Source of the DNA: Pseudohalioglobus sediminis
GTDB lineage: Bacteria > Pseudomonadota > Gammaproteobacteria > Pseudomonadales > Halieaceae
Length of the DNA: 64,000 nt
Direction: 5' to 3'
NCBI RefSeq assembly: GCF_008370495.1
Contig: NZ_VTUX01000009.1
Coordinates: 376-64,375 of the forward strand
The position numbers and the translations under genes are program-made. The notes beneath the pieces are model-generated. The model saw nothing but the letters and a program-made list of their open reading frames with translations. It was not told where the DNA came from and did no database searches. Shown here in pieces: positions 38,210 through 46,856 of the stretch (position 1 is its first letter; every line of letters starts with the position of its first letter).

Positions 38210-39523
38210 TTATTTGTAACTTTTTGATGCGCCAAAAGATACTCCCAATCTTTTCTTGACCTGGATACTCAAAAATAGATTCCAGGAAAAAGTTCCGGCC
38301 AGCATTGCGCCCGCTGCGCCCACACTCCCATAAGAAGGGATAAAAATAAAACCTGCAACGGCCGTTGTACTAAGCCCGATTAGTTGCCCGAGAAGGGTGA
38401 TTCGCTCATACCCAGTCATGGACAGCACCATACCTACTGAACCAAATGCAACATTACAGATGTTCGAAAAAACCAGAACGAGCATGGGCATATAAGCTAT
38501 TACTGAGTACTCAGCACCGTAGGCAATGCTCAACAGATTTTCTCCAAATAGTGCCAATATGACACCCAAAGAAAACGCAAATACAAAGGCTTTCCGAGTA
38601 AATTCTCGCAACATCGACTGCATCGAGACCGTATCGTTGCACTTATAGAATTGTACAACCTTCGGAGATAGAACCGGATTCATCACTGCCAGCGGTAGCG
38701 CAATAAATCCAGCTGCGCGTTGTGCCACTCGCAAAGCGGCCACGTCGGAATCATCGCTCATGGAGCCAAGCATGAGAATTCCGATCTCAGCACTAAAAGT
38801 GGTAAACACACCGATCAGCATGAACGGTCCAATACCGGCAAACCAACTAGCAACTTTAAATTCAGGACGTATGCTATGTGTTCCCCTAAGCGAAGAATGC
38901 AAAATCGTCTTCGCGAACAAAAAGATAAAGAGTACTAGGGATATGGCTACCTGAATCCATAACACGACCATCAGATTCAAGAAATCTACGAACCATACCG
39001 AGACCAAAAGCAGCAAGAGAAGCAGGGGTTGAAGAAGCTTTTTCGAAAACTCTGGCGTCTCTGGACGCGCCTCTCCTCGGAGGACACCAGTCAAAACAGC
39101 TATGAGGCCATTTAAAGGGAGGGCCAGCAGCGCAATAGATAATAGGAAAGACAGGTCTCCATCAGATTCTGGAGATGACACCACCCGACCTAAGATGAAT
39201 GAGACTAAGTAGAAAAGGATGCCGCAAGATGTGACAAATCCGACAGAAAATATTACGAGCCCTTTGTATTCACTCCAGTTTTTTGCCTGCACGCTAGTGG
39301 CAATAGATCTGGTTAGATACTGAGGGAACCCAGCGACCAGCGGTAACGATATAATTGAGACGAGGGAAAGTACGTATGAGTATCGACCGTAGTCTTCGGG
39401 ACCCAGAAGCCTTGCCAAGATAATACTCGACAATAAGACCAAAGGAACATTAAGCAGATAGAAGCTACTAATCTTGATGACCGTCCGCCCGATTCTGCTA
39501 TCTCTCGGTTTACTCGTACGCAT
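38210..39523 (-). CDS. wzx: Wzx-type polysaccharide flippase
   Basis: A 437-residue polytopic membrane protein of the MATE/MOP superfamily with about 12-14 helices. The N-terminal segment, with SFYLLNVPLVLLSSIILARL and LGPEDYGRYSYVLSLVSI, is typical of Wzx/RfbX flippases that move lipid-linked repeat units across the inner membrane. It is the first gene of the minus-strand operon flippase - phosphatase-like - pyruvyl transferase - GT2 - sulfotransferase. No Wzy polymerase or chain-length regulator was recognised in the window. Confidence 0.88.
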   Translation of the reverse strand: MRTSKPRDSRIGRTVIKISSFYLLNVPLVLLSSIILARLLGPEDYGRYSYVLSLVSIISLPLVAGFPQYLTRSIATSVQAKNWSEYKGLVIFSVGFVTSCGILFYLVSFILGRVVSSPESDGDLSFLLSIALLALPLNGLIAVLTGVLRGEARPETPEFSKKLLQPLLLLLLLVSVWFVDFLNLMVVLWIQVAISLVLFIFLFAKTILHSSLRGTHSIRPEFKVASWFAGIGPFMLIGVFTTFSAEIGILMLGSMSDDSDVAALRVAQRAAGFIALPLAVMNPVLSPKVVQFYKCNDTVSMQSMLREFTRKAFVFAFSLGVILALFGENLLSIAYGAEYSVIAYMPMLVLVFSNICNVAFGSVGMVLSMTGYERITLLGQLIGLSTTAVAGFIFIPSYGSVGAAGAMLAGTFSWNLFLSIQVKKRLGVSFGASKSYK

Positions 39524-39773
39524 TAAAAGCAGGGCCTGAACGGAGGAGCACGATAAATATCTATTGGGCGGAGCAATAACAATGTGATATTCGCTTACTT
39601 TAATAGATCATCTATACGCAGACATTATGCCACCACTCATGCTCCTTGGCAGTTATTGATCGATATTCCGTAGAATTCAAAACACGGCGCTCTAAAACGT
39701 CATTTCGCACTGGTTCGACCCATATCGAGTATAATCTAGGTTCCAACCCGAATTCCTCAGAGGGCGAACTTTA
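39524..39773. promoter_or_regulatory. Divergent intergenic region with xseB -10 box
   Basis: A 250-bp AT-rich gap between the flippase (minus) and xseB (plus). A perfect TATAAT at 39730-39735 lies 38 bp before the xseB ATG and probably serves the xseB-ispA operon; no consensus -35 is found at 17 bp. The composition of the first 180 bp resembles the acquired polysaccharide genes, so the boundary of the inserted DNA probably lies near 39.65-39.75 kb. Confidence 0.45.
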
Positions 39774-40016
39774 ATGGCAGGAAAGAAGAAGAGTCACGAT
39801 TTTAGCGCGCTGATAAGTGAACTCGAAGGCTTGGTAACTGAAATTGAAGACGAGAGTCGTAGTCTTGACGACGCCCTCAGGACGTTCGAATCGGGCATCA
39901 CTCTCGTGCGCCATGCCCAGAAGCTCTTGGAGGAGATGGAACAAAAAGTACAGACACTCACCGCGGCGGGACAGGCCGCAGATACCGCAGCGCTAGATGA
40001 TAAGGATATAGAGTGA
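39774..40016 (+). CDS. xseB: Exodeoxyribonuclease VII small subunit
   Basis: XseB forms the helical stalk subunits of exonuclease VII, which degrades single-stranded DNA. It has 80 residues with the family pattern FSALISELEGLVTEIEDES, then LDDALRTFESGITLVRHAQ. It overlaps ispA by GTGA (the stop shares bases with the ispA GTG start), giving translational coupling; xseB-ispA is a conserved pair. Confidence 0.95.
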   Translation: MAGKKKSHDFSALISELEGLVTEIEDESRSLDDALRTFESGITLVRHAQKLLEEMEQKVQTLTAAGQAADTAALDDKDIE

Positions 40017-40930
40017 CAGCCGGGCTCACCGATAGTATCAAGGCCGGCCGGGATGAATTGCAGGCTCAACTTTTGGCAGTGTTTGATCGCAGTACCAAAA
40101 CCGCACCAGCATCTGAATCGGTTTTAAACAGCCTTCTCGGCGCTTCCAGTTACGCTTGTGAAAACGGTGGCAAGCGCATCCGACCTATTCTGGCACAGGC
40201 GGCTGCCAGTGCTGTCAGCATTGGCGACGCAGACAAACCCGCAGTCCATTCCACGTCGATTGCCCTGGAACTCATCCACACCTACTCCCTCATCCACGAT
40301 GACCTCCCCGCCATGGACGACGATGACATGCGCCGGGGCAAGCCCAGCCTGCACAGGGCCTACGACGAGGCCACCGCGATCCTGGTGGGTGATGGCCTCC
40401 AGGCCAGGGCTTTCGAGCTGCTGGCCGATGCACCCGACCTCACGGCGGAGCAGAAGGTGCGCATGATCCGGGTACTGGCAAAAGCTTCCGGCATGGAGGG
40501 CATGGTCGGCGGCCAGTATATCGACATCCAGGCGGTAGATTCCCAAATGACCCTGGAGGAGCTCCGCGCCATGCATATGCTCAAGACCGGGGCCCTCATC
40601 CGGGCATCCCTGGCCCTGGGCGGCATTGCCGCCAATGCCACTGAAGCGCAGTTGGCTGCGCTGGATAAGTACGGCTGCCACATTGGCCTGGCCTTCCAGG
40701 TGGTGGACGACATACTCGATGTGGAGGGTAATACCGAGACGCTGGGCAAGACCCAGGGCAAGGACGCCGAGGCCAACAAGCCGACATACGTGAAGCTACT
40801 CGGCCTGGACGGCGCCAAAGCCGAGGCGCAGCACTTACTCCAGTCTGCGCTGGACGCGCTGTCAGGTTTCGGGGAATCGGCTGATCAGTTGCGGGAATTG
40901 GCGCGCTATATCGTCGAGCGCGACCGCTAG
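40013..40930 (+). CDS. ispA: Farnesyl diphosphate synthase (geranyltranstransferase)
   Basis: Condenses isopentenyl diphosphate with DMAPP and GPP to make farnesyl diphosphate, precursor of undecaprenyl carrier and quinones. It has 305 residues with a GTG start. The first Asp-rich motif is DDLPAMDDDDMRRG (beginning at residue 96), and the second is DDILD (from residue 232). GGKRIRP near the N terminus binds diphosphate. It depends on the MEP pathway started by dxs 11 kb upstream; the usual xseB-ispA-dxs contiguity is broken here. Confidence 0.96.
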   Translation: MTAGLTDSIKAGRDELQAQLLAVFDRSTKTAPASESVLNSLLGASSYACENGGKRIRPILAQAAASAVSIGDADKPAVHSTSIALELIHTYSLIHDDLPAMDDDDMRRGKPSLHRAYDEATAILVGDGLQARAFELLADAPDLTAEQKVRMIRVLAKASGMEGMVGGQYIDIQAVDSQMTLEELRAMHMLKTGALIRASLALGGIAANATEAQLAALDKYGCHIGLAFQVVDDILDVEGNTETLGKTQGKDAEANKPTYVKLLGLDGAKAEAQHLLQSALDALSGFGESADQLRELARYIVERDR

Positions 40931-40936
40931 GGGGAA

Positions 40937-40967
40937 GGGGTAAGGTTGGGTTTGCTAACCCTGCCCC
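40937..40967. terminator. Possible bidirectional terminator hairpin between ispA and ribA
   Basis: GGGGTAAGGTT (40937-40947) pairs with AACCCTGCCCC (40957-40967) around a 9-nt loop, with one wobble and one mismatch. It lies between the convergent ispA and ribA and overlaps the last codons of ribA. There is no strong U-tract, so factor-independent termination is uncertain. Confidence 0.4.
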
Positions 40968-41551
40968 TCAAACATATGCCCGAGCTTTCCCGCCTTGGTG
41001 CTGAGGTACTTTTCGTTGTGGGGGTTGCTCTCGGTGTGTAAGGCAATTCGCTCAACCACCTGAACACCCTGCTCTTCCAGAGCGGCCACCTTGCGTGGAT
41101 TGTTGGTCATCAGGCGAACCGCGGTAATGTGAAGATGTTCAAACATCGGCTTGAGAATGCTGTAGTCACGCATATCGGCGCCAAACCCCAACTGCTCGTT
41201 GGCTTCCACCGTATCCGCACCGGCGTCCTGCAACTTGTAGGCCTTGATCTTGTTCAACAGGCCGATACCACGCCCCTCCTGGCGCAGGTAAAACAGCGCA
41301 CCGCGCCCTTCCCGGGCGATCGCCTCCAGCGCCGCCTGCAACTGCTTGCCGCAGTCACAGCGCATGCTGAACAGGGCATCACCGGTCAGGCACTCTGAAT
41401 GCACCCGCGCCAGCACTGGTTCGCTATCAGCGACGTCGCCCATGGTCAGCACCACGTGCTCCTTGTTGGTGTCAGCATCCTCAAAGCCATGCATGTCGAA
41501 TTCGCCCCATGCAGTGGGCAGGCGGGAGGACTCTACGTAGCGTGTACTCAA
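40955..41551 (-). CDS. ribA: GTP cyclohydrolase II
   Basis: The first committed enzyme of riboflavin synthesis, which opens GTP with loss of formate and pyrophosphate. At 198 residues it is a normal stand-alone RibA. The three zinc cysteines are in [20 protein letters not shown], and the catalytic [20 protein letters not shown] and LMTNNPRKV stretches are intact. This complete enzyme explains how the cell can tolerate the degenerate cyclohydrolase-like domain fused to RibB at 44.9 kb. It is not in the ribDEBH operon but lies just beyond its end. Confidence 0.96.
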   Translation of the reverse strand: MSTRYVESSRLPTAWGEFDMHGFEDADTNKEHVVLTMGDVADSEPVLARVHSECLTGDALFSMRCDCGKQLQAALEAIAREGRGALFYLRQEGRGIGLLNKIKAYKLQDAGADTVEANEQLGFGADMRDYSILKPMFEHLHITAVRLMTNNPRKVAALEEQGVQVVERIALHTESNPHNEKYLSTKAGKLGHMFEGQG

Positions 41552-41616
41552 AGGGAGTGTATCCGTACCGAATGGGCGCGTATTCTAACAGTTTGACCGG
41601 GCTTGGGCGAGGGTCC

Positions 41617-42318
41617 TCAGTGGGTGCGGCTCAGGGTCAGAATGCCTTGATTTTCCTCGAATTTTACATGGCGCAGGTAGGTCATACCCAACAGGACCGT
41701 GCCTGGAAACTCACCTGAAATCACCGTTGCCGGCACGTTGTCGATGCGTATACCGCCCACGTCCACACTGCGCAGGGTGACACTCCAGGCCGGCACCACT
41801 CCGGCGGCCGTCTCCACCTGCACCCGCGCCGCTGAGCCAAGGTCTATACCAAGGCGGGAGGCCTCCGCCTCATTCATCGCCACCATGTTGGCCCCGGTAT
41901 CCACCAGCACCTGCAGCTGCCGGCCATTGATTTGCGCATTGGTGCGATACTGCAGCCTCGCGTCGCGGGCAATGGTGACCACCTGTTCAGCGGGACGCTG
42001 GTAATTGGTGCCTACCTTTTGTGACAGGCCGAGAACCAGCTGCTTGCCCGCGACCTCCAGCGTCGCCGTGCGCGAGTAAACCGCAACCAGCTTCACGCCC
42101 TTGAAGTCCTGGCCCTCGCGCAGCATTTTACGCTCGCCATCGACCTTCAGCACCGCCGCACCCGGCATCAGGCCCTCGATCTCGATGTTGGGGTTCGCCA
42201 ATACAGGCACGCACAACAGGCAGTACAGGCATAGCCCCAGTGCGAGATGCAGTGGGCCTGCAGACGGGACCGAAGCCTGTACGCGCCGGGCCAGTGCACG
42301 TAACGCGTTCTCCGGCAT
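41617..42318 (-). CDS. Secreted retropepsin-like aspartic protease
   Basis: A 233-residue protein with an N-terminal hydrophobic segment (ALGLCLYCLLCVPVLA), either an anchor or a signal. The C-terminal 120 residues form a single-lobe aspartic protease of the TIGR02281/clan AA type, with the active-site VLVDTGANMVAM and a closing LLGMTYLRHVKF. Such proteins act as dimers in the periplasm; substrates are unknown. The ATG at 42318 overlaps the pgpA stop by one base (TGATG), so it is coupled to pgpA. Confidence 0.85.
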   Translation of the reverse strand: MPENALRALARRVQASVPSAGPLHLALGLCLYCLLCVPVLANPNIEIEGLMPGAAVLKVDGERKMLREGQDFKGVKLVAVYSRTATLEVAGKQLVLGLSQKVGTNYQRPAEQVVTIARDARLQYRTNAQINGRQLQVLVDTGANMVAMNEAEASRLGIDLGSAARVQVETAAGVVPAWSVTLRSVDVGGIRIDNVPATVISGEFPGTVLLGMTYLRHVKFEENQGILTLSRTH

Positions 42319-42797
42319 CAGCCCAACCACCACAGCGCCAGGTGCAACACGGCGCAGGCCATCAGGCCCGCCACCACATCATCAATCATGATGCCCAGCC
42401 CACCGTCCACACGTTTATCCAACAGGCCAATGGGCCAGGGCTTCCATATATCGAACAGGCGAAACGCGGCGAATCCAGCCAGCACCCAAAGCCAGTTGAC
42501 TGGCAGTGCCCACATGGCAATCCAGTAACCCACAAATTCATCCCAGACGATGCCGGGATGATCATGCACCTGCAACTGCCGGCTGGCGACATCGCATATC
42601 CACACGCCGAGGCCAAATGCCAGCAGCACCGCAACGAGATAAAGGCCCGGGGAAAGATGGGAAAGCAGCCAGAAAAGTGGCACTGCCGCCAGTGTGCCGA
42701 AAGTACCCGGCGCCTTCTTCGCCAGCCCGGAGCCAAAACCGAAGGCCAGCAACTGTGCGGGCGAGGCGAGTAAATCGGGTTTGATGGTCGGGGGCAT
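42318..42797 (-). CDS. pgpA: Phosphatidylglycerophosphatase A
   Basis: Dephosphorylates phosphatidylglycerophosphate to phosphatidylglycerol in the inner membrane. A 159-residue protein with about four hydrophobic segments; family features are FGSGLAKKAPGTFGTLAAVP near the N terminus, HDPGIVWDEFVGYWIAM with the metal-binding acidic residues, and FRLFDIWKPWPIG. It follows thiL by 40 bp in the conserved nusB-thiL-pgpA order. Confidence 0.94.
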   Translation of the reverse strand: MPPTIKPDLLASPAQLLAFGFGSGLAKKAPGTFGTLAAVPLFWLLSHLSPGLYLVAVLLAFGLGVWICDVASRQLQVHDHPGIVWDEFVGYWIAMWALPVNWLWVLAGFAAFRLFDIWKPWPIGLLDKRVDGGLGIMIDDVVAGLMACAVLHLALWWLG

Positions 42798-42837
42798 CAG
42801 CCGTCACCTGTTATTATCACGGTCATCACCGCGCCAG

Positions 42838-43758
42838 TTAAAAATGCTGGTAGCCGCCGGCAAAGTCAAGCTCCATACCCACGTCAACGCCCTCCCCGGC
42901 CACCACTTCACCTATGGCGGTGCAGCTTTGCGGCGCGCTGGTGCCGGCCGACAGGGTAAAGCACAGTTCGTAGTCGTCCCCACCCCCCAGCGCCCACTTC
43001 AGCACCTGCTCCTGGTCATCGCAGCCTTGCAGCGCCGGGGAAACAGGCACCCTGGCCGGGTCTATGCGCAAACCAACGCCACTGGCAGCGGCAATATGTT
43101 GCGCATCGGCGAGCAGGCCATCGGAAATATCAATACAGGCGCTGGCGTGGCCCAGCAACTGTGCCCCCAGGTCCAGGCGGGCCCGGGGCCGGTTGAAGCG
43201 TTGTAGCAAATACTCCGCTGCCGCAGCTGACGGTCGCCATTCATCGTTGAGGAAGGCCAGCGCAGCGGCCGCATCGCCCAGGCAACCTGATACATACACC
43301 ACATCACCCACCTGCGCACCGGTGCGCAACAACGCCTCTGCCAGTGGCAGGGCGCCGAGTACCTGCACCGTGATGCTCAATGGACCCCGTGTCGTGTCTC
43401 CGCCCACCAACGGTATCCCGTATTCGGAAACAGCCTGGCCAACGCCCTGGCTGAAGGCGTTCAACCAGAACTCGTCTGCATCGGGCAGGGTCAGGGCGAT
43501 GGTCATGCCCAGTGGTCTGGCGCCCATGGCCGCCAGGTCTGACACGGCAACAGAAACCGCGCGAAAACCGATGTCCTCGGGGAAGGTGTCTGCGGGAAAG
43601 TGCACGCCCTCCACCACCGTATCCACCGAGGTGGCCAGGCGTTCACCCGGCTCCAGGCGCAGCAGCGCACAATCGTCGCCCACGGAAAGGTCCACGGCGT
43701 CGCCGCGCCCGAGCGCGGCAAAGTAGCGATAAATCAGGGTAAATTCGGAAGCGGGCAT
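42838..43758 (-). CDS. thiL: Thiamine-monophosphate kinase
   Basis: Phosphorylates thiamine monophosphate to the active diphosphate, the cofactor needed by Dxs in this window. It has 306 residues of the PurM/ThiL fold. Visible: VGDDCALLRLEPGERLATSVD then TVVEGVHFP, VSDLAAMGARPLGM, LVGGDTTRGPLSI and CIDISDGLLADAQHIA. It lies between nusB and pgpA as in most gammaproteobacteria. Confidence 0.95.
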   Translation of the reverse strand: MPASEFTLIYRYFAALGRGDAVDLSVGDDCALLRLEPGERLATSVDTVVEGVHFPADTFPEDIGFRAVSVAVSDLAAMGARPLGMTIALTLPDADEFWLNAFSQGVGQAVSEYGIPLVGGDTTRGPLSITVQVLGALPLAEALLRTGAQVGDVVYVSGCLGDAAAALAFLNDEWRPSAAAAEYLLQRFNRPRARLDLGAQLLGHASACIDISDGLLADAQHIAAASGVGLRIDPARVPVSPALQGCDDQEQVLKWALGGGDDYELCFTLSAGTSAPQSCTAIGEVVAGEGVDVGMELDFAGGYQHF

Positions 43759-43826
43759 GGATCAGTGACCAGCGATGAAAAGGTCCCGCGCCAGCCAGCC
43801 ATCACTATCGTGAACATGCACGGCGT

Positions 43827-44273
43827 TCAGGTACCGGTTTCGGCCTTGCGCAACTGGCGCGCGGCCTTGTCCAGCACGCCGTTGATATACTTGTGGCTTT
43901 CACTGGCACCGAACTTCTTGGCCAGGGCCACCTCTTCATTGATGACCACCTTGTAGGGCACATCAATACGGTCTTTCAGCTCGAATACGCCCATGCGCAG
44001 CAGGGTGCGCTCGATAGGGTCCAGCTCTTTCAGGCTGCGGTCCAACAACGGCTCAAATACCGCCTCCAGTTCCTCGACCTGCCCCGGCACACCGTGCAGC
44101 AGGGCCTGGAAGTACTCCAGGTCGACGTGGGAAAAGTCGTACTCGGCACGGAACTCCGCCTCGATATCGGACAGGGCCGCCCCGGCCATCATCCACTGGT
44201 AGAGCGCCTGCATGCCATAGTGCCGCGCCTTGCGACGCTCCGCGGCCAGGGTGTTGTGTGTGGTCTTGCCCAT
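43827..44273 (-). CDS. nusB: Transcription antitermination factor NusB
   Basis: Binds boxA RNA with NusE in rRNA antitermination. A 148-residue all-helical protein: RRKARHYGMQALYQWMMAG at the N terminus, LDRSLKELDPIERTLLRMG and VPYKVVINEEVALAKKFGA at the C terminus. Its ATG directly follows the ribH stop with no gap, so the genes are cotranscribed. Confidence 0.95.
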   Translation of the reverse strand: MGKTTHNTLAAERRKARHYGMQALYQWMMAGAALSDIEAEFRAEYDFSHVDLEYFQALLHGVPGQVEELEAVFEPLLDRSLKELDPIERTLLRMGVFELKDRIDVPYKVVINEEVALAKKFGASESHKYINGVLDKAARQLRKAETGT

Positions 44274-44747
44274 TCAGCCCAGCTTCTGCATCAGGCTGAC
44301 CATTTCCAAAGCTGACATGGCGGCCTCTTCGCCCTTGTTGCCGGCCTTGGTGCCGGAGCGCTCCACCGCCTGCTCAATGGTATCCACTGTGAGCACACCG
44401 AAGGAAACCGGCACGCCGTATTCCATGCTGACCATAGCCAGGCCCTTGGTGCATTCACCGGCCACGTACTCGAAATGCGGGGTGCCGCCACGAATTACTG
44501 CCCCCAGGGCAATAATCGCATCGACCTCACCCTTGGCCGCTATCTGCTTGCATACCAACGGAATCTCAAACGCGCCGGGAGCCCGCACGATGGTAATCTG
44601 GCTGCGGCTGACGCCATGGCGACGCAGGCAGTCCACCGCGCCTTCCAACAGGTGTTCCACCACGAAGCTGTTCCAGCGGCCAACGACGATCGTGTAGCTG
44701 CCCTTGCCGCTGGTGAAGTCACCCTCTACGGTCTTTATATCGCTCAT
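44274..44747 (-). CDS. ribH: 6,7-Dimethyl-8-ribityllumazine synthase
   Basis: Condenses the RibB product with 5-amino-6-ribitylaminouracil to form lumazine. It has 157 residues; typical segments are [53 protein letters not shown] and the catalytic-histidine region that follows, then [16 protein letters not shown]. It lies 113 bp downstream of the ribB-type gene; no riboswitch-like structure was seen in that gap. Confidence 0.95.
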   Translation of the reverse strand: MSDIKTVEGDFTSGKGSYTIVVGRWNSFVVEHLLEGAVDCLRRHGVSRSQITIVRAPGAFEIPLVCKQIAAKGEVDAIIALGAVIRGGTPHFEYVAGECTKGLAMVSMEYGVPVSFGVLTVDTIEQAVERSGTKAGNKGEEAAMSALEMVSLMQKLG

Positions 44748-44860
44748 GTTTCTGCTTACTCCTTGTCACCGCGTCATAACCGCAGCAGCCTCACTGCAGG
44801 GACGGCAGCCTGTGCCTGCCCCTGCGCTACCCGTTATGACGCTGGTCCTAACGCCCGGGT

Positions 44861-45970
44861 TCAGCCCTCGGGATCAACGAAATCCAGCACTTCCAGGTCG
44901 AAACCCGAAATTGCATTGTACTTGATCGGCGCGCCCATCAAATGAATTTTTCCCACACCCAGGTCGCGCAGAATCTGTGACCCCAGGCCAACAGTGGTGT
45001 AGGTGTCAGGTGCCGCTACCGCCGCAGATGACGCCGCGCCGAGGGCAAGGTCTATGCTGCCCAGCAAACGCTCAGGGCTTTCATCCTTTGCCAGCAGCAC
45101 GATAACACCACGCTCATCCCGGGCCAGTCTCTCCATACAACGACTGATACTCCAGCCAGGATGGTCCTCCACCTCACAGTGCAACATATCGCGCATCGCC
45201 GACTGCACGTGCACGCGTACCAGGGTCGGCTGATCCGGTGTAATGTCGCCGCGGGACAGGGCCAGGTGCACGTTGCCCTCGGTCTGGTCGCGATAGGCGG
45301 TCAGCCTGAACTGTCCGTAGGCGGTATTGATCTCGCCTTCGCGTACCCGCCGGATGGTCCGCTCGTTCACCATGCGGAAATGAATCAGGTCGGCGATGGT
45401 GCCGATCTTCAGGCCGTTGCTAGCCGCAAACTCGGCCAGTGCGGGGCCGTCGGCGAGCGTGCCGTCGGGCGTGAGAATATCTGCAATGACAGCGGCGGGC
45501 AGCAAGCCGGCGAGGCGCGCATAGTCTGATGCCGCCTCGGTATGCCCGGCGCGCGTGAGCACGCCTCCCGGCACCACTTCCAGCGGAAAGATGTGGCCCG
45601 GCTGTACGATATCCTCGGGCACGGCGTGCGGCGCCACAGCCGCCTGCACGGTAAGCGCACGATCGGCCGCAGAAATGCCGGTATCGATTCCCTCCGCCGC
45701 CTCGATGGAAAGCGTGAAGTTGGCCTTCTCGCCCATCGCGTCATCAACCATGGGAGGCAGGTCCAGCTGGCGACAGCGCTCCTCCGTAAGCGTCAGGCAG
45801 ACCAGGCCACGAGCCTTGCGCGCCATGAAATTCACGTGCTTGGCGTCGCAGTGCTCCGCCGCGACCATTACCACGCCTTCGTTATTGCTGTCGGTATCGT
45901 CATCGACCAGCACCACCATACGGCCCTGGCGGAGGTCTGAGATCAGTTCGTCTACGGTGTTTACTTGCAT
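44861..45970 (-). CDS. ribB: DHBP synthase-type RibB with GTP-cyclohydrolase-II-like C-terminal domain
   Basis: A 369-residue two-domain protein (start MQVNTVDELI). The N-terminal 200 residues follow RibB closely (FMARKARGLVCLTLTEERC, ISAADRALTVQAAV, QPGHIFPLEVVPGGVLTRAG, HTEA). The acidic active-site loop, however, reads DDDTDSNNEGV where RibB enzymes have DDEDRENEGD, so the Arg, Glu and last Asp are replaced. The C-terminal half resembles GTP cyclohydrolase II in outline (GLGSQILRDLGVGKIHLMG) but lacks the zinc cysteines, as in RibBX-type proteins. Its own catalytic competence is therefore doubtful. It lies in operon order ribE - ribB - ribH. Confidence 0.85.
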   Translation of the reverse strand: MQVNTVDELISDLRQGRMVVLVDDDTDSNNEGVVMVAAEHCDAKHVNFMARKARGLVCLTLTEERCRQLDLPPMVDDAMGEKANFTLSIEAAEGIDTGISAADRALTVQAAVAPHAVPEDIVQPGHIFPLEVVPGGVLTRAGHTEAASDYARLAGLLPAAVIADILTPDGTLADGPALAEFAASNGLKIGTIADLIHFRMVNERTIRRVREGEINTAYGQFRLTAYRDQTEGNVHLALSRGDITPDQPTLVRVHVQSAMRDMLHCEVEDHPGWSISRCMERLARDERGVIVLLAKDESPERLLGSIDLALGAASSAAVAAPDTYTTVGLGSQILRDLGVGKIHLMGAPIKYNAISGFDLEVLDFVDPEG

Positions 45971-46083
45971 ACTGTTTACTCTGGTCATTGGCGCGTCAGC
46001 AAAAGCCCCGTGGCAGGCAACTGACCTGACACGCTGCAGCAACCCGCGTTCCGGCGCGGACCGCTGGCACTGACCAAGACGCG

Positions 46084-46746
46084 CTACTTATTCAAATAGC
46101 CGTTCTCGGCCAGTGTCTCCGCGGACAGTCCGTCACCGGCACTGTGCGCTGCGGCCTCCCCCTGCATCAATCGCTCCAGGTAGCGGGCGATCAGGTCGAC
46201 CTCAAGGTTGACCCGCGTACCGGGCTGGTATTCATCAAAAATGGTCTCGGCCACGGTCTGGGGAATGATATTCAGTTCGAACTCAGCACCGTTCACTGCG
46301 TTGACCGTCAGGCTGGTGCCATCGACGGTGATACTGCCTTTGTGTGCGATGTACCTGGCCAGATCATCCGGGGCGCGCAGTACAAAGCGTATGGAGCGTG
46401 CGTCCTCGTGCAGGCTGACTACCTCTCCCACACCGTCCACATGGCCGGAGACTATGTGGCCGCCAAGACGGCTCGCAGGCGTCAAGGCTTTCTCAAGATT
46501 CACCCGTGAGCCCGGCTTGAGTGCGCCGAGGGTGGTGAAGTTCAGGGTCTCGACCGATACATCGGCCCAATAGCCGTCCCCAGGCAGTTCAATCACCGTC
46601 AGGCAAGCGCCGTTGGTGCAGATACTGTCGCCCAACGCCACATCGCCCAGATCAAGTTTGCCGGTATTGATACGCAGTCGCAGATCACCACCGGAGGGCT
46701 GCATTGCCGCCACTTCACCGACAGCCTGGATAATGCCTGTAAACAT
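46084..46746 (-). CDS. ribE: Riboflavin synthase, alpha subunit
   Basis: Dismutates two lumazines to riboflavin. A 220-residue protein with two lumazine-binding repeats: MFTGIIQAVGEV opens the first, and HIVSGHVDGVGEV with KGSITVDGTSLTVNAV marks the second. The start MFTGIIQ at 46746 is canonical; upstream in-frame codons are not used in the family. The gap to ribD (110 bp) contains no recognised riboswitch. Confidence 0.95.
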   Translation of the reverse strand: MFTGIIQAVGEVAAMQPSGGDLRLRINTGKLDLGDVALGDSICTNGACLTVIELPGDGYWADVSVETLNFTTLGALKPGSRVNLEKALTPASRLGGHIVSGHVDGVGEVVSLHEDARSIRFVLRAPDDLARYIAHKGSITVDGTSLTVNAVNGAEFELNIIPQTVAETIFDEYQPGTRVNLEVDLIARYLERLMQGEAAAHSAGDGLSAETLAENGYLNK

Positions 46747-46856
46747 AGTGATTCCTGTAAAAGCTGTAACACCAATGTACCGCCACCGCATAGTGGGCGC
46801 GTTATTGATTAACGCCTGCAGCGGTTACCCGGTTCGCAGCCGTTTCGCGACACCAG

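Noticed and set aside
45971..46083. Possible FMN riboswitch upstream of the ribB-type gene
   Set aside because: The conserved FMN-aptamer blocks (AGGGCGGGG-like and CCCGAC-like) are not present on the minus strand here or in the gap upstream of ribE.
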